Shown piece by piece: positions 27,716 through 39,470 of a DNA stretch of 64,000 nt. The stretch is from Sabethes cyaneus (taxonomy: Eukaryota; Arthropoda; Insecta; Diptera; Culicidae): the NCBI RefSeq assembly GCF_943734655.1, contig NC_071354.1, positions 177,602,411 to 177,666,410 on the forward strand, in the 5' to 3' direction. Every line of letters begins with the position of its first letter. The first letter of the stretch is position 1. The notes beneath the pieces were generated by a model, which worked only from the letters and a program-made list of their open reading frames with translations, ran no database searches and was not told the DNA's origin. A program made the translations under genes and the position numbers.

Positions 27716-29170
27716 CTGGAAAAAAGAAAGAATAGTAGAGATTTAGATAAAACTGTGATACAAGTTCATTCACTTGTATATTTATGACGACTTGTACGGT
27801 TTTAAAATTCCGTAAGTTTATCAGATCAAAATGAAATCTTGTGATTTATGAACTTATCGATTAGATATTATTCTAAGATTAATTTTACGGTAAACCTACA
27901 TGATAGAAATGTATAAACAAGTTTAAGATAAACTAATTCCAATCATGTACGATAGAAATACAGGGGTACTTCGATATAACGTACCCTCGTTATTACGTAC
28001 CCTCGATACAACGTCAATCTATATAACGTACAAATTTTCTCGATATAACATACATATTGTCAAGTGTTGCAAATCTCTTCAGAAATTGTTTTAAAGGTTT
28101 CATTCACAATAATTTAAATATCCTGTCAATATTACAGATTCACAATGGTCATCTAGTGCCGCGGTAAAGATTCCTGTGTTGCAATCAGGGCAATTCACAG
28201 CACAGTGGTGCCTAGTTGCAAAAACGCGACCATTAGCTATTACGTAAAAAATGCGTAATTTTTCAAGAGTGATGTTTTTGGAGAAGTTTATTATTAAAAT
28301 ACAGCGCATCTTATTGCCCAGACTATTAGTGTGACCGTGAATCTACCTATTAGGGTGATACAAAGTTTTGTTTTTTTAAATGCATTTCATTTCTTCAGCT
28401 CTTCATCCGACCAAGGCACTGCAATGTCAGTGATGGCTACTCACTTCATCTTAAGCTTCCGGTTTATTGTGTAAAGATGATTCTAGCAGGGTCTCTGAAT
28501 ACCGAGCTTTAGCGCCAGACGATCAGTCGCTACCAGATCGCTGTGATGCTATCAGAATTCCAGATAATCGGTCTAGTCCACCGATCCGAATCTAATTCGT
28601 CCACCGATGAATAACGCGTGCAAAATGGTGGTTTCGAAATCTAAAAGATCGCCAACGTGGTCGTTGCAAACTTTTTTCTGGCTTTTTTTCATTCTTTCAC
28701 GCTTCATAGCATCGCTGAATATACGAATATCGTGTGCATCGCAAAAGTGCGAAACAACACGTTCTGCTGCTTATAAAGCAGCTAACATTAGTTTAAACTG
28801 TTCTCATTCCATGGCGATACTATTTTGGACTCTTTCAGGTGTCGTCCGATCATCCTATACCCCCTATATCGATCACGTTCAATGTTCAATATTCAATTTT
28901 TGAACAAACTCCGATGATGCTTCACAATGATGCTATATTCGTGATGATTCGTGAACATTGCCGATGTATGCATTATTGCTGAAAAGGCCGAATAGTGTGA
29001 GTTCATAAGGGATGTTCATCGGTTCAAATAATCATTTTTTCACGAATTCTCCAACCACTGTGGGAGCGCCATCACACAGAGTTCTCCGTGGTTCTCGTAA
29101 ATAAATGTTGGACTAATATTCCCAACCGCAGGTAAATTGAATCAGAAACCATGGTTAATGCGAATCCTCA
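27716..29170. other. Intergenic or intronic AT-rich DNA with a possible pogo-like repeat end
   Basis: At 27958-28050 there are repeated CTTCGATATAACGTAC-like units beginning TACAGGGGTACTTCGATATA, which resembles ends of pogo/Tigger-type elements; no partner end is seen. The remainder to 29170 has no recognised feature. If 43392-43371 is the DAT start exon this is all intron. Confidence 0.35.
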
Positions 29171-29174
29171 TGAT

Positions 29175-29790
29175 CAAAGCTTCGGGACGATCAGTTGAAG
29201 GGCCTTGGCGCGAATGTGCGGAGTATCCGCCGCTCTCGCACGGACGACATGATGCTTGAGCTCAAAAAGAATGCCAAGAAGAATAAGAAGGGTTCTGCCT
29301 ACAAAGTGCTGCTAGAAAAGGTCCTCGGCGATAGCGTACAGATCCGCGCACTAACGCCCGAGATGACTCTCCAGCTTAAAAACCTGAGATCACTGAAGCG
29401 AGCGAACTAGCACGAGCTCTCAAGGAGCAATGTAACGTAGTGGTGACTACCGAGGCAGTTCGTCTGCGTAAGGGACCGGCGGGAACCCAGGTAGCAACTA
29501 TAAGACTTCCACTGGTAGGCGGAAATGCAGCCCTGAAAGTGGCTAAGTTGAAGGGTTCAGTAGCCGGAGGCCTGCTTCCGGCGTTTTGAGCGGGGGCACA
29601 ACTCCTGGAGCTGTAAGGGGCAGACCGAAGCCACCTGTGTAGGAGATGTGGCGGTGCGGGCCATATAGCGAGGGACTGTACTGCGCCGCCCAAGTGCCTG
29701 ATATGTACCGGCCAACGGGACGCTAAGCACACAGCAGGAGGCCCAAAGTGCCCGGCAGGCGCGCCGGCGACTAAAACACGGGCGTAGTGC
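29175..29790 (+). pseudogene. R1-like ORF1 (gag-like) remnant
   Basis: Starts abruptly with DQLKGLGANVRSIRRS, a late part of R1-type ORF1, so the N-terminal half is missing. A frameshift near 29390 leads to EITEASELARALKEQCNVVV. The end contains zinc knuckles CRRCGGAGHIARDC and CLICTGQRDAKHTAGGPKCP, which bind nucleic acid in the retrotransposon particle. Confidence 0.8.
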
Positions 29791-29799
29791 AGGTAACGC

Positions 29800-30425
29800 A
29801 ACGAAACTTGAATCACTGCTACGCGGCTCAGCAGCTATTGTATCATGCAGTTACTGAATCGTTGACGGACATTGCCATCATCTCGGACCCATACCGTATC
29901 CCTGCCGGAAACGATAACTGGGTTTCGGATAGGTCCGGGACGGCGGCTATATGGACGACGAGCAGGTTTCCGGTTCAAGAGGTTGTGTCAATTGCAGACG
30001 AGGGATTTGCGGTTGCCAAAGTGGGTGGAATGTTCTACTGCAGCTGTTATGCTCCGCCGAGTTGGTCGATCGAGCAGTTTACGCGGATGGTAGACCGAGT
30101 ATCAGTTGCGCTGACTGGTCTAAGGCCGGTGGTTGTGGCGGGCGACTTTAACGCTTGGGCGGTTGAGTGGGGAAGTCGTCACACGAACCATAGGGGTCGG
30201 ATTCTGCTTGAAGCTCTGGCAAAGCTCAACGTAGATCTGGCCAACGTCGGCACCACAAGTACCTTCAGTGGGAATGGTGCTGAGTCTATCATCGACGTGA
30301 CATTCGGTAGTCCTGGTCTGATCGGAGACTGGAGAGTAGACAATGGCTACACTCACAGTGACCATCAGGGGGTCCGCTATGGTATCGGTCAGATAATGAG
30401 GCGGCGAGTAGAGCCGACACTCTAA
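29800..30425 (+). pseudogene. R1-like apurinic-type endonuclease domain
   Basis: About 208 residues: NLNHCYAAQQLLYHA at the start, DIAIISDPYRIP, GTAAIW, FYCSCYAPPS, VVVAGDFNAWAVEWGS (catalytic Asp and Asn) and THSDHQGV (Ser-Asp-His). The block usually written as SEPY has Asp in place of Glu, which would be expected to weaken catalysis. The domain itself has no stop, but it ends at a TAA at 30423 before the linker. Confidence 0.85.
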
Positions 30426-30971
30426 CCACCCGTGGATGGAAGACATCACACTTCCATCCCGAAGTATTGGTGGAAGCGATCCGAAGAGAGTGCGGCTGAT
30501 CATTTGGTTGAGATACTGTCACGAGCATATGATGCTACAATGCCTAGGAAAGGTCGACCTAGGTATGGGAGGTCACCGGCTTACTGGTGGACAGGTTAAA
30601 TTGCGGAACTTCGCAGAGCGTGCTTTCGTGCGAGGAGAATTATGCAAAGAGCTCGTTCGGACGAAGGCAGGGCTGAATGTCGAGTAGCACTTGTTGCTGC
30701 ATATGCAGCGCTTCAGAGTGGGATAAAAGCTAGTAAACGAGCCTGCTTTGAAAGGTTATGTACTAGTGCCAATGCGAACACGTGGAGTGATGTCTACAGG
30801 GTCATAATGGCAAAGACCAAGGGCGTGATGGCGTCCGCAGAGCAATCGCCAGAGATGCTGGAGCGGATCATCGAGGACCTCTTTCCGCGCCACGAGCCGA
30901 GGCCCTGGCCCCAGGCCGCTGAGTCGTCCCACGGCCGACGTTCCAGTTTAGCAGACCATACCCATACCAAG

Positions 30972-31066
30972 TAGCACATTTTTGTTATTTCTGGTTGCAG
31001 CAACCTATTTATGACTGCAATTAGTTATTAATCGGTTACCACAACTAGTTTATAACAATTGTGCTA
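30972..31066. mobile_element. 95-bp MITE-like insertion in the R1-like element
   Basis: The ends TAGCACATTTTTGTTA and TAACAATTGTGCTA are imperfect inverted repeats. It separates the linker frame ending HTHTK from the pre-RT region. The flanks AAG and GTAGG allow a short AGTAG-type duplication, which is ambiguous. Confidence 0.5.
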
Positions 31067-31099
31067 GTAGGGTAGCGTAGGATGGTCGGCCTCCATTCA

Positions 31100-33355
31100 A
31101 ACCAAACATCCAAAGTAACGTGGGCGACGGCGGTTACGAGGTCGGGGAGGAAGTGACGGTTACAAACGAGGAACTCATTGAGATCGCTAAATCCCTGAAG
31201 GCGAGCAAGGCACCGGGGCCAGACGGAATCCCGAATATGGCCATTAAAGCGGCTATTCTAGAGGCTCCCGAATTATTCGGGACAGTAATGAGTAAATGCC
31301 TGGAAGATAGCCACTTCTCGGACAGATGGAAGCGACAGAACCTGGTCCTATTGCCGAAGCCGGAAAAACCTCCGGATGTCCTCTCGTCATATAGGCCGAT
31401 CTGTCTGCTCGATACTACCGGCAAGGTGCTGAAGTGGGTTATCCTTAACAGACTCGTACAGTACACGGAGGGTAGAAACGGTCTGTCAAGGAACCAATTC
31501 AGCTTCCGAAAAGGCAAATCTACGGTGGATGCCATCTTGTTTATCACTAAGACAGCCGAGGTGGCAATCCAGCGCAAGAGGACAGGTATCCGCTATTGCG
31601 CAGTTGTCACGCTCGACGTAAGAAATGCGTTTCATAACGCTAGCTGGGACTCCATAGCCAACCCGCTTCGGAACGTCCGGTTTCGCTGTGCAGAATTCAT
31701 GAAAATTATTTCCAGAATCGTGTGCTATACTACAACACAGAGGAGGGTCAGAAGTGCGTTCCAATCATCGCAGGGGTTCCGCAAGGTTCCTAACTGGGCC
31801 CGGTGTTGTGGAACGTCACATATAACGAGATGTTGAAGCTATAGTTCCCGGTAGGGGTGGTGATGGTCGGCTTTGCGGACGACATCACCTTGGAAGTCTA
31901 TCAGAGAATCTATCAGAGAGGTTGAGTTGGCGGCTGCCCGCTCTGTAAGCATTGTTGAAGATTGGATGCGATCTAGGAAACTGGAGCAAGCGCATCATAA
32001 AACGGAGGTTATCGTGGGGAACAACCGCAAGTCGGTGCAGCAAGCAAATATCAGCGTCGGGGACTGCACTGTTTCGTCAACGCGGTCCTTAAAATTCCTG
32101 GGAGTCATGGTCGACGACAAGCTCAAGTTCGGGAGCCACGTCGACTATGCCTGCAAGAAGGCTTTCACAGCTATTTCGGCATTGTCTCGTAGGATGTCTA
32201 ATAGCTCTGCGGTATATGGCAGCAAGTGAAGGCTATTAGCCAACATGGTCCAGTCCATACTCAGGTATGGCGGGCCGGTGTGGTCATCGGCGTTAGGTAC
32301 CAAAAGTTATCTAGCCAAGCTGGAAGCACCTATCGTCTCATGTGCTTGAGAGTGGCGAGTGCGTATCGTACAGTTTCACATGATGCAATCTGTGTCTTAG
32401 CGGGTATGATGCCTATTGGCATCATCATCAGCGAGGACGCAGAGTGCTTCAACCAACGTGGAACTAGAGGCATGCGAAGTACCATAAGATCGGCCTCGAT
32501 TACCACATGGCAGCGGGCATAGTATAATTCCACAAACGGCCAGTGGACACGTCGACTTATCCCGGAACTATCCGGGTGGGTTAACAGGCGCCACGACGAA
32601 GTCAACTTCCACCTGACATAGATTCTATCAGGGCATGGTTGTTTTAGACAGTATCTACACAAGTTCGGGCATGCGGAGTCCCCCGCGTGTCCCGAATGCG
32701 TGGATGTTGAGGAGACTGCAGAACATGCTTTCTTCGCCAAACTCGTGTTTTAGTCTTTGACCTTGAAATGCGGTCAGGCATTAATATTAATATTTTTTTG
32801 AAACGATGGTTCTACAATTGATGGAGGGACGGTAGGGGCAAGTAATGAAATTTTTTGGGAAAGGAGGGGAAAGGGTAATAGGTAGCTACGATTAACAAGC
32901 TGTCGTTGTGACTCCTACTTTTTGTCCAATGCTGGAAGGCGCATGGGTCGAACCAAGCTATAATCAGAGATTATAGCAAAAGGTAGGAGTCACAACGACA
33001 ACTTGTTAAGCGTAGCTACCTATAACCCCCTCCCTTTCTTTCCACTTTTTTCCCTGCTTTCCCAAAAAAATGTCATTACTTTCCCCTACCGTCTCTCCAT
33101 CAATCGTAGAACCATCGTTTCAAAAAAAATATTAATGCTTTCTTTATATGCCCTCGTTTCGCGGGTGCGAGAAGCAACATGATGGCAGTGAGCGGGCAGG
33201 ACACTACTCCGGATAACTTAGTCCAAAGGATGTGTTCCAGCTCGGACGGCTGGGGAGCGGTCAATGCGGCTGTTACCCAGATTGTACTTGAGCTACAAAA
33301 CCGCTGGAGAGCCGATCAACAGCGAGTAAACAGCCTAACTACCATAGTCCAGTAG
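31100..33355 (+). pseudogene. R1-like reverse transcriptase, interrupted
   Basis: From 31120: LKASKAPGPDGIPNMAIK, LPKPEKPPDVLSSYRPICLL, GLSRNQFSFRKGKSTVDAI and VVTLDVRNAFHNASW. After a frameshift come AGVPQGS (with a stop before LGP) and VGFADDITLEV (31865-31900), then STRSLKFLGVMVDDKL. The tail has CPECVDVEETAEHAFF, split by the insertion at 32735-33134, and resumes as CPRFAGARSNMM..LTPDNLV-like to a stop at ~33355. At least four frame breaks. Confidence 0.85.
32735..33134. mobile_element. Foldback element inside the R1-like RT, 10-bp direct repeats
   Basis: A ~150-bp arm beginning GCATTAATATT (32778) is inverted to end AATATTAATGC at 33138. The ~55-base loop contains a mini-hairpin GCTATAATC..GATTATAGC. 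ATGCTTTCTT occurs at 32725-32734 and again at 33135-33144, and the RT frame is restored by joining across it. About 43 bp on the left (32735-32777) are not mirrored on the right. Duplications of 9-11 bp are typical of Mutator-like elements, so this is a candidate. Confidence 0.6.
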
Positions 33356-33570
33356 ATATCTAAGAGGGTGCGTTAAGCACAATAGCCCCTCCCTGAAGTA
33401 ATACCGATAAGGTGGTGCCAAGGGCGATTGAGGCTGGAGACTCGAGTAGGGTTTTAGTGGGTCTGGATCCTCACGCCTCATTGGGGGGGTCGGGATACCT
33501 AACCCCACTCCCTGAGCTGTCTTCTCAGGTGTCTGATAGTACCGTATCTTCTAAGGTGCTGAGCAGATTT

Positions 33571-36500
33571 CCCTACTCGTTAAAAAAGCTTGCCCTTGAA
33601 AAAACTTTGAATTTTAACTCAATCTTTTAAAAATCGCCTGCTTTGGTTGAGTGTTCGGAATTACTTGCGTTCATGGTATATTAATTTTTGAAAAGCAATA
33701 TCTGTGAATGCTTTTTTCTCGTATAGCTCTTAGTCAATTTAAAAAATGGTGGTTTTCCTTCAGTTTCAAGCGACTGTTGGAAGTCATTATAAACAGATAT
33801 CAACAAAAAATAGTTTAAACGTTTTAAACGGACCTTTGGAAATACTCTTGAGAACCTTCTATACTGTGGGCCTCTCTAGTTTTATAAGATTTTTATGTCT
33901 GTTTTATCACAGTTTAGTAGAACTACAAGTTTTATGGTCGATTTTAAGGAGTAAATATTGGAAACCTTTTCAAGTGTACCTTAAAATTGAATTTGTTACT
34001 TGGGCAAGGATGTTGTAATTGTTTTTTAAAAAGCTGCTTTCCAATAAAAACAAAATCAGCCATTATTTGTGTGAGGCAAGATACTAAGTAGATTAATTGA
34101 GTAGGTAGGTATAATTGCCTCCAACTGCTTTTGGAAATTTGTTTTGCAAAGAAGCAAGCTTCCTCGGCACTTTGCTGTATTCTGATAGAAACTAGGCTAT
34201 TTGTGCGGCTCCAGTAAATAATAATAAGTTATAAAATAGGACAAAACCAAAACAAACCATTCTCTATAATCTTTTGATGCTCTGAAATTTTGTTAAAAGG
34301 AAGAAAAATGGTAAATATTTAAAGAAAAAAATAGCATTAATTATGTTGATGACAGATTATTATTAACAAGATTATGAGAAAAGTTGAAGTTTCAAAAGCG
34401 AAAATTATTTTAAAACCCACGAGTGAGAATTTTAATTGCTATTACAAAAGATTTAACTTACAAATCTTATACACTGACACAAAAAACAAATTTCAAAATT
34501 TCACCAAAAGCTCATAATTAGTCCAACTACGCAAAGTTAATCAACCTTGTCAGTTCAAATTTTACATCATTAGGCAATTGTGATAAATTTATCATTATTA
34601 TTAATCACATATTACGTTTCAAAGTAAGCCAATTTTTAACTAAAACCCAGATGCGTTAAATTCTACGAAAGCGATAAATATAAATCTCCCCTTAATCATT
34701 GCGCCATTTACGGCGGCGTAGGTATCAACAATTTTGGAAGCCAAAGCAGCATCGAACAAAAGCGACATTCTGCTACAAATTTGCCATGATTGAAACCAAT
34801 CATTTGACCTCATAATCCTCTCGACGGATTCCCTGAGCGATTTGAAATTTCAATCGCTCTTTATAAGCTCTTCCTCCTATTCTGTCTGAACGGTTCCCCG
34901 CTTTCATTTCATCCAACTTCTTTACTGCACTGCACACAACACAGTGAGGTGCGGCAAAGGCAAATGTAGGTGCCTATAGACAACCCCGATGATATCGCCG
35001 ACTGCTTGCGAGGCAGCACAGCAAATGATCATCCCTCGATTTTGTTTCCCCCACCAGCTTCGAGGAATAAATGCAACCATTCACAACAGCAGCCCACAAC
35101 AGCCCTCATGAATGAATTGGCTTTTGGGAGGGGGCGGAGGACAGCTCAAAGTGGCACTGATTACGTCACCAAAAATCCTATTTAGAAAAAATTGAATCGC
35201 TGACTGGGGTAGTAAGTGCTTGTCAATTTGTTGAAATATCCTGTCTCTGCATAGGCTCAGCAGACCCATATTCGGGAAATCTGTTCGACAAACATGAATG
35301 CTAAATGTCAATTGTCTTCACCATGCTGCTGTATTGGGTGAGTGGTAGGTGAGTGAGGTTCCATAAATACTAAATCAAATTATTGAGAATATTCAGGCGT
35401 TCTTCAGAGAGTGGCACCGTTGAAGCACTTTTCCACCGGATGGATAGATGGATGGATGGATGGATGGTTGGTTGACTGGAGGGAAAATCTTTTCTTTTGT
35501 TCTGATACAAATTGTCAATGGTAGGGGTATGATGAAGCACCGCTCTTCGGTGTTTGCAATTGAATGGTTATTTTCACTACTGCTTAATGAGAGGATATTT
35601 TTACGCCATCATAAAGATAAGGTCGATGAGTATAAATATTCCGCTATTTATTACTTGCGTTATTTGTGAAACACATTCTATTTCCACAATATATCTAAGG
35701 TCGACCGTTTATGACTTTGTGTCCCTGAAGATAGATGTTTCCGAAAAATCAAGCGATTGTATCGCCGCGTGTCATCATCGATGAGCTGCCTGCCGCAGGC
35801 CGATATCATTGGCCAGGATGTTTGACACAATTTGCATTGTGCGAAAAGGCGAGTGTTACAGCAAGGACTTTCGAGCTCGTATCCATTCACCCAACCGTCC
35901 AACCGTTCGTCCGCCGTCAGTCAACCATGAATGATATCGGTGTTCATCGCGTACAACAACGGAGCAATAATAATCAAATTTCCGCTTAAAATCAATTTTC
36001 GTCGCAATTTTCTCTCACACCCCGCAGCTTTTTTTCCTCCTAGTTCTGGGTGTTTCTCCTTCTCCAGAAAATGCCGACATTTACGGTCGTTGGGGTTGCC
36101 GCTCGAGAATGACTCCCTGCTGAAGCATCACTATTGCCCGCCTCGGCAGCGATCCGCTTGTTCTCACCTTCAGGTCCTTACATGAAACCGCTTCATCGGG
36201 TATATTTCGTTCAATGTGACGGTCGCACTCTAAACTACACAGAGGATAAAACATCAAAAACATTACCAAACACTTTATCAATTTGAGGATACTGACGCTT
36301 CGATGGCACGCTCTTGGCTTCCGAACAAGGTCGGCCTACGTCGGGATGGTGCTGCAGACGGACGATACTCTATTATTAGCATCCTGTTGTACATACAACA
36401 CCGACTATGTCTATGTTGTATGATAAGCGCACATATCTATAACCGGTGTTTTTACTCGCTCCGGTAAAGGCGGAGGTAAAACATGCCGGCTCTCGATATA

Positions 36501-37360
36501 TTCGAGTCTGTCCGGTGAACAATATTCCGATGATGTATTCACACCGTGATTCGTGACGATACTGACTAGGGTAATTATTCCGGAAATTAGGGAACAGTTT
36601 GAATGAGGAAAATATTGGCTGTGCTGCAGCTTGGCTTTTGGAAGGCAAAAACAAAGAACCTGTCGAGGTGAATCGTGATTTAAAAATTAAAAGTTAAGGA
36701 GACTTGGCTTGTTTTTGAAGATTTATAGAATAAGTATTTTATTATTTCAGAGTTTTATTTAACTGATTTGACCAGGAATATGGATGAAAAATGAAAGACG
36801 AACTAAGACGAACCGAACAAGCTCGATGCGAAAAGACATCTTTCCTCTAAAATCATCTATGTATACCTTGTTTTCGGAAGTTGTATAGAAACAAATATTT
36901 TTAAGTTTATTGGTAGATGTTTGGAGAAAAATTTTAAAACTTTAAAACACCGGTTTACTTTTAATTAGACGCAAGGCGACGCAAACAGGTTACAGCTAGT
37001 TCCATATAAAAAAGTATTCCGAGCAATTCGGAGAACAGCACTGACAACCTTAACTTTTACTACAATGAAAATATTCGAAAATTTGCAAAACGATAACGAG
37101 CTACGAAAACTAATTGTTGTATTTTTTCTAAAAGGCGTGAAAGGAGTGTATTACAGGCAACCATTTTCAGGTATTTGAATTCGTTGGGGGTCAAAAAGCG
37201 ATTTTGCATGTCAATGTTTTTTAATCAAAATTATCGTACAGTTTAGGCCAAAGGATATGACATTTCAGACCTGGTCAGACCTGTACAATGATTTTAAAAA
37301 ACCACTAATCCAGACATTAACAACAAACCGAATGTGAAGTTCTACCAAATACGACAGTAA
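33571..37360. other. Unique intergenic or intronic DNA
   Basis: No exon, RNA gene or transposon recognised in 3.8 kb. 33600-34700 is strongly AT-rich. 34780-36400 is more balanced and includes a GGAT microsatellite. Short open frames here (for example minus strand 36654-36376) show no family features. Confidence 0.4.
35438..35467. repeat. GGAT microsatellite
   Basis: About seven GGAT/GGATA units with minor variation. Confidence 0.9.
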
Positions 37361-37554
37361 ATAGCCTAGGTGCTACATTCCGTTATCGAAACTTAACCTT
37401 CTGTTTTTATACGAAAGACTTCGCAGCCAGCTGCAGGACAATTGCAGGGCCAGTTGCTACGATCCTATTGACTCTAACAGCCTCTCCCAGTCGTGATTCG
37501 AGCATACGACGACTGGCTCATTAGGCCAGCGTCATACCTTGAAGCCAACTGGGA
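37361..37554 (-). mobile_element. tRNA-headed SINE, copy C (uninterrupted)
   Basis: On the minus strand it runs from CCCAGTTGGCTTCAAGG through a box-B-like sequence GCTCGAATCACG to GTAGCACCTAGGCTATT. It is the most complete copy in the window and the reference for the limits of copies A, D and E. It has an RNA polymerase III-type head and no protein. Confidence 0.8.
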
Positions 37555-37954
37555 CGACAGCAAATATCGACAGTATATCCGACTATGCATCTAAAACTAT
37601 GTTGTGCCGATCAAAAATACCTCTAAAATATTGACTAGAAAGATTTAAATCATCCATCATATTCATCAGATATCTGACTGCCATTCATTTCAAAATATTC
37701 TCACTGGAACACACTTCACTTTTGACTAACGTATAAGTTCATTCATGGCTTTGAACAGCTAAAGGGTAAAGGCTAAAGGCTTTTTTCGCGTTTGAAATCC
37801 ATTTGCTTCCATCCCATTTTATTCGGTAAGTTGCTTTGGATATACTTAAACTACAGTTATTAGATAGAAATAATATTTTTTTTTAATTCTATATTAGAGA
37901 GGTTTTCAGCCTGCGGCTGGTTCGCCTCTTAGAAATAATATTTTAATATAGTCA
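37555..37954. other. Unannotated spacer
   Basis: AT-rich; CAGCCTGCGGCTGGTTCGCC near 37909 is a short self-complementary stretch. No gene. Confidence 0.3.
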
Positions 37955-39470
37955 ACATCATTACACTAGGCTATGAAATGGGGAAGGCAACTAGGAAAAA
38001 GCGCCCAACATAGCTCTAGCCATCCCAAGCCCTACCTACCCAAGTAACAATTCCAAGTTTTATTACGTACGTATAGTGGTTTTCATGACCAATTTCATAA
38101 AACCGCTAATAAAACTATGAGCTCCATCAGAGCTTTCTGATGATCGCTATAAAACTGCCTCCTGACTAAGTGGCCCACTCTTCAGAAGGTTTTCTTAACT
38201 GCTATAAGAATCAGGTCACAAGCTCAAGTAGTCGTATCACGCTCTGTTGAAAGCAGCAATAAAACCGATTAAGCTTTCGCTGCTTGACAGTTATCGCCAT
38301 AATTTAATAAAGCTTTTCGCCTCTGGTGAAAGCTAAATAAGTTCGCCAGCATTATCAACTTGAAAATACATGCGTGAGCAGCAAAGTTATAGTTTTGCTG
38401 TCAGATTATTCTTATCGATTTGGTGGAGGTATAGCGACCATAATAAAATCTCCCGCAGAATATTTCATAAATTTTAAGCAATTGCATTGTTTTGCAGCAT
38501 GTGCGCATTAAATTTCATCGTGCATATTGATATGATCGGTGGATAAAATTAACGCGCCACTAAAATTTTCGAAAACTGATTGTTTTAACAAAATAAATAT
38601 ATTCAGTTATTCAATTTCAATTTCTAGCGAAATCACTTTAGTTGCTTCCTGTGGCTGGACCGATTGAAAATAACTTTCTTTCTGCAAAACACTTTGCTTT
38701 GATGAATTTTTGTTTGAAAGCTAAAACAAAATACTAGAATATGGCAATGATTTTGGTGTTGAACTGTGGTATTCTTTATAATAGCAGCAAAAAACTTGGT
38801 TTGGTCAGGGTGCTACCGGTTTAATAACTATAAAACTAACAGATTTATAGCGGTTTGACAAGCAACCGCTATAAGATCAATTTTGATTGGTGCGCCATTT
38901 TGTATTGCTACGCCAGATTTATGGTAGTTTATAAGAGACGTGGTGCAGACAACAAGTTTTAATGTGGTAATATAAGCAACCACAATTAATTTGCTTTATT
39001 AACAGTTTTATTATGGTTTTCTAGCCAGCTATAAGTGTATTTGGACTCGTATCCTCTTGGTATTGCGCAATACCACAATAAAACCAGAGGTAATAATGAA
39101 TACCGCAATAAAACCTTTATAAAATTCAAGTAAAACCAAGTGGACTGAAGGATAGTTAGTCGAAACGTCCGCTGAAAGCATCATAGTTTTTATTTTCACT
39201 GAAAAAATCAACTAAAGTGATATATAAAATTCACGGTGACTAACTCTAACAAACGATAAAAACCGAGTGGCTTTAGAATTGTTACTTGGGTAGCGCCTCC
39301 ACGTGGCCATACCTAGAAATACTTCAATTTGTATAATTAAGTAGCCAAGTTAGGAGGTGCGGAGTCATGCGGTTTTCAGTTCCTTACACCTTACAAATGT
39401 AGTTTTAGGCAACAATTAAACCATACGACTTTATTTTCAAGTATTATATGATTTAAACTCATTTTTTGGC
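37955..39470 (+). repeat. Unclassified repeat, copy 1, carrying an insertion
   Basis: 37965-38038 plus 39293-39410 align with the uninterrupted copy at 62408-62600: TATGAAATGGGGAAG, CCCTACCTA, GCCTCCA(C/G)GTGGCCAT and TAGGAGGTGCG occur in the same order. It is non-coding and may be the 5' region of a retrotransposon. The insertion is listed separately. Confidence 0.6.
38039..39290. mobile_element. 1252-bp TIR element with a TA target duplication
   Basis: The ends are CCCAAGTAACAATTC and GAATTGTTACTTGGG, exact inverted repeats of 15 bp. TA flanks both sides (38037-38038, 39291-39292). The empty site is visible at 62.47 kb, where CTACCTAGAGCCTCC has a single TA. The interior is rich in variants of AATAAAACC and CTATAAAAC and has no long frame, so it is non-autonomous. 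Confidence 0.75.

Larger units (their letters stand above)
29175..33570 (+). mobile_element. R1-clade non-LTR retrotransposon, degenerate
   Basis: One element in correct domain order: ORF1 with two CCHC knuckles (29175-29790), AP-like endonuclease (29800-30425), linker, reverse transcriptase (31100-32300) and a C-terminal Cys/His region that resumes at 33145-33355 after an insertion. The 3' part to ~33570 looks untranslated. Two small inverted-repeat elements interrupt it (30972-31066 and 32735-33134). It does not sit in 28S rDNA, so it is an R1-like, not R1 proper, family. Frameshifts and stops occur throughout. Confidence 0.85.

Noticed and set aside
36376..36654. 92-codon minus-strand frame as a small gene
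   Set aside because: No start context, splice context or recognisable domain; typical of chance frames here.
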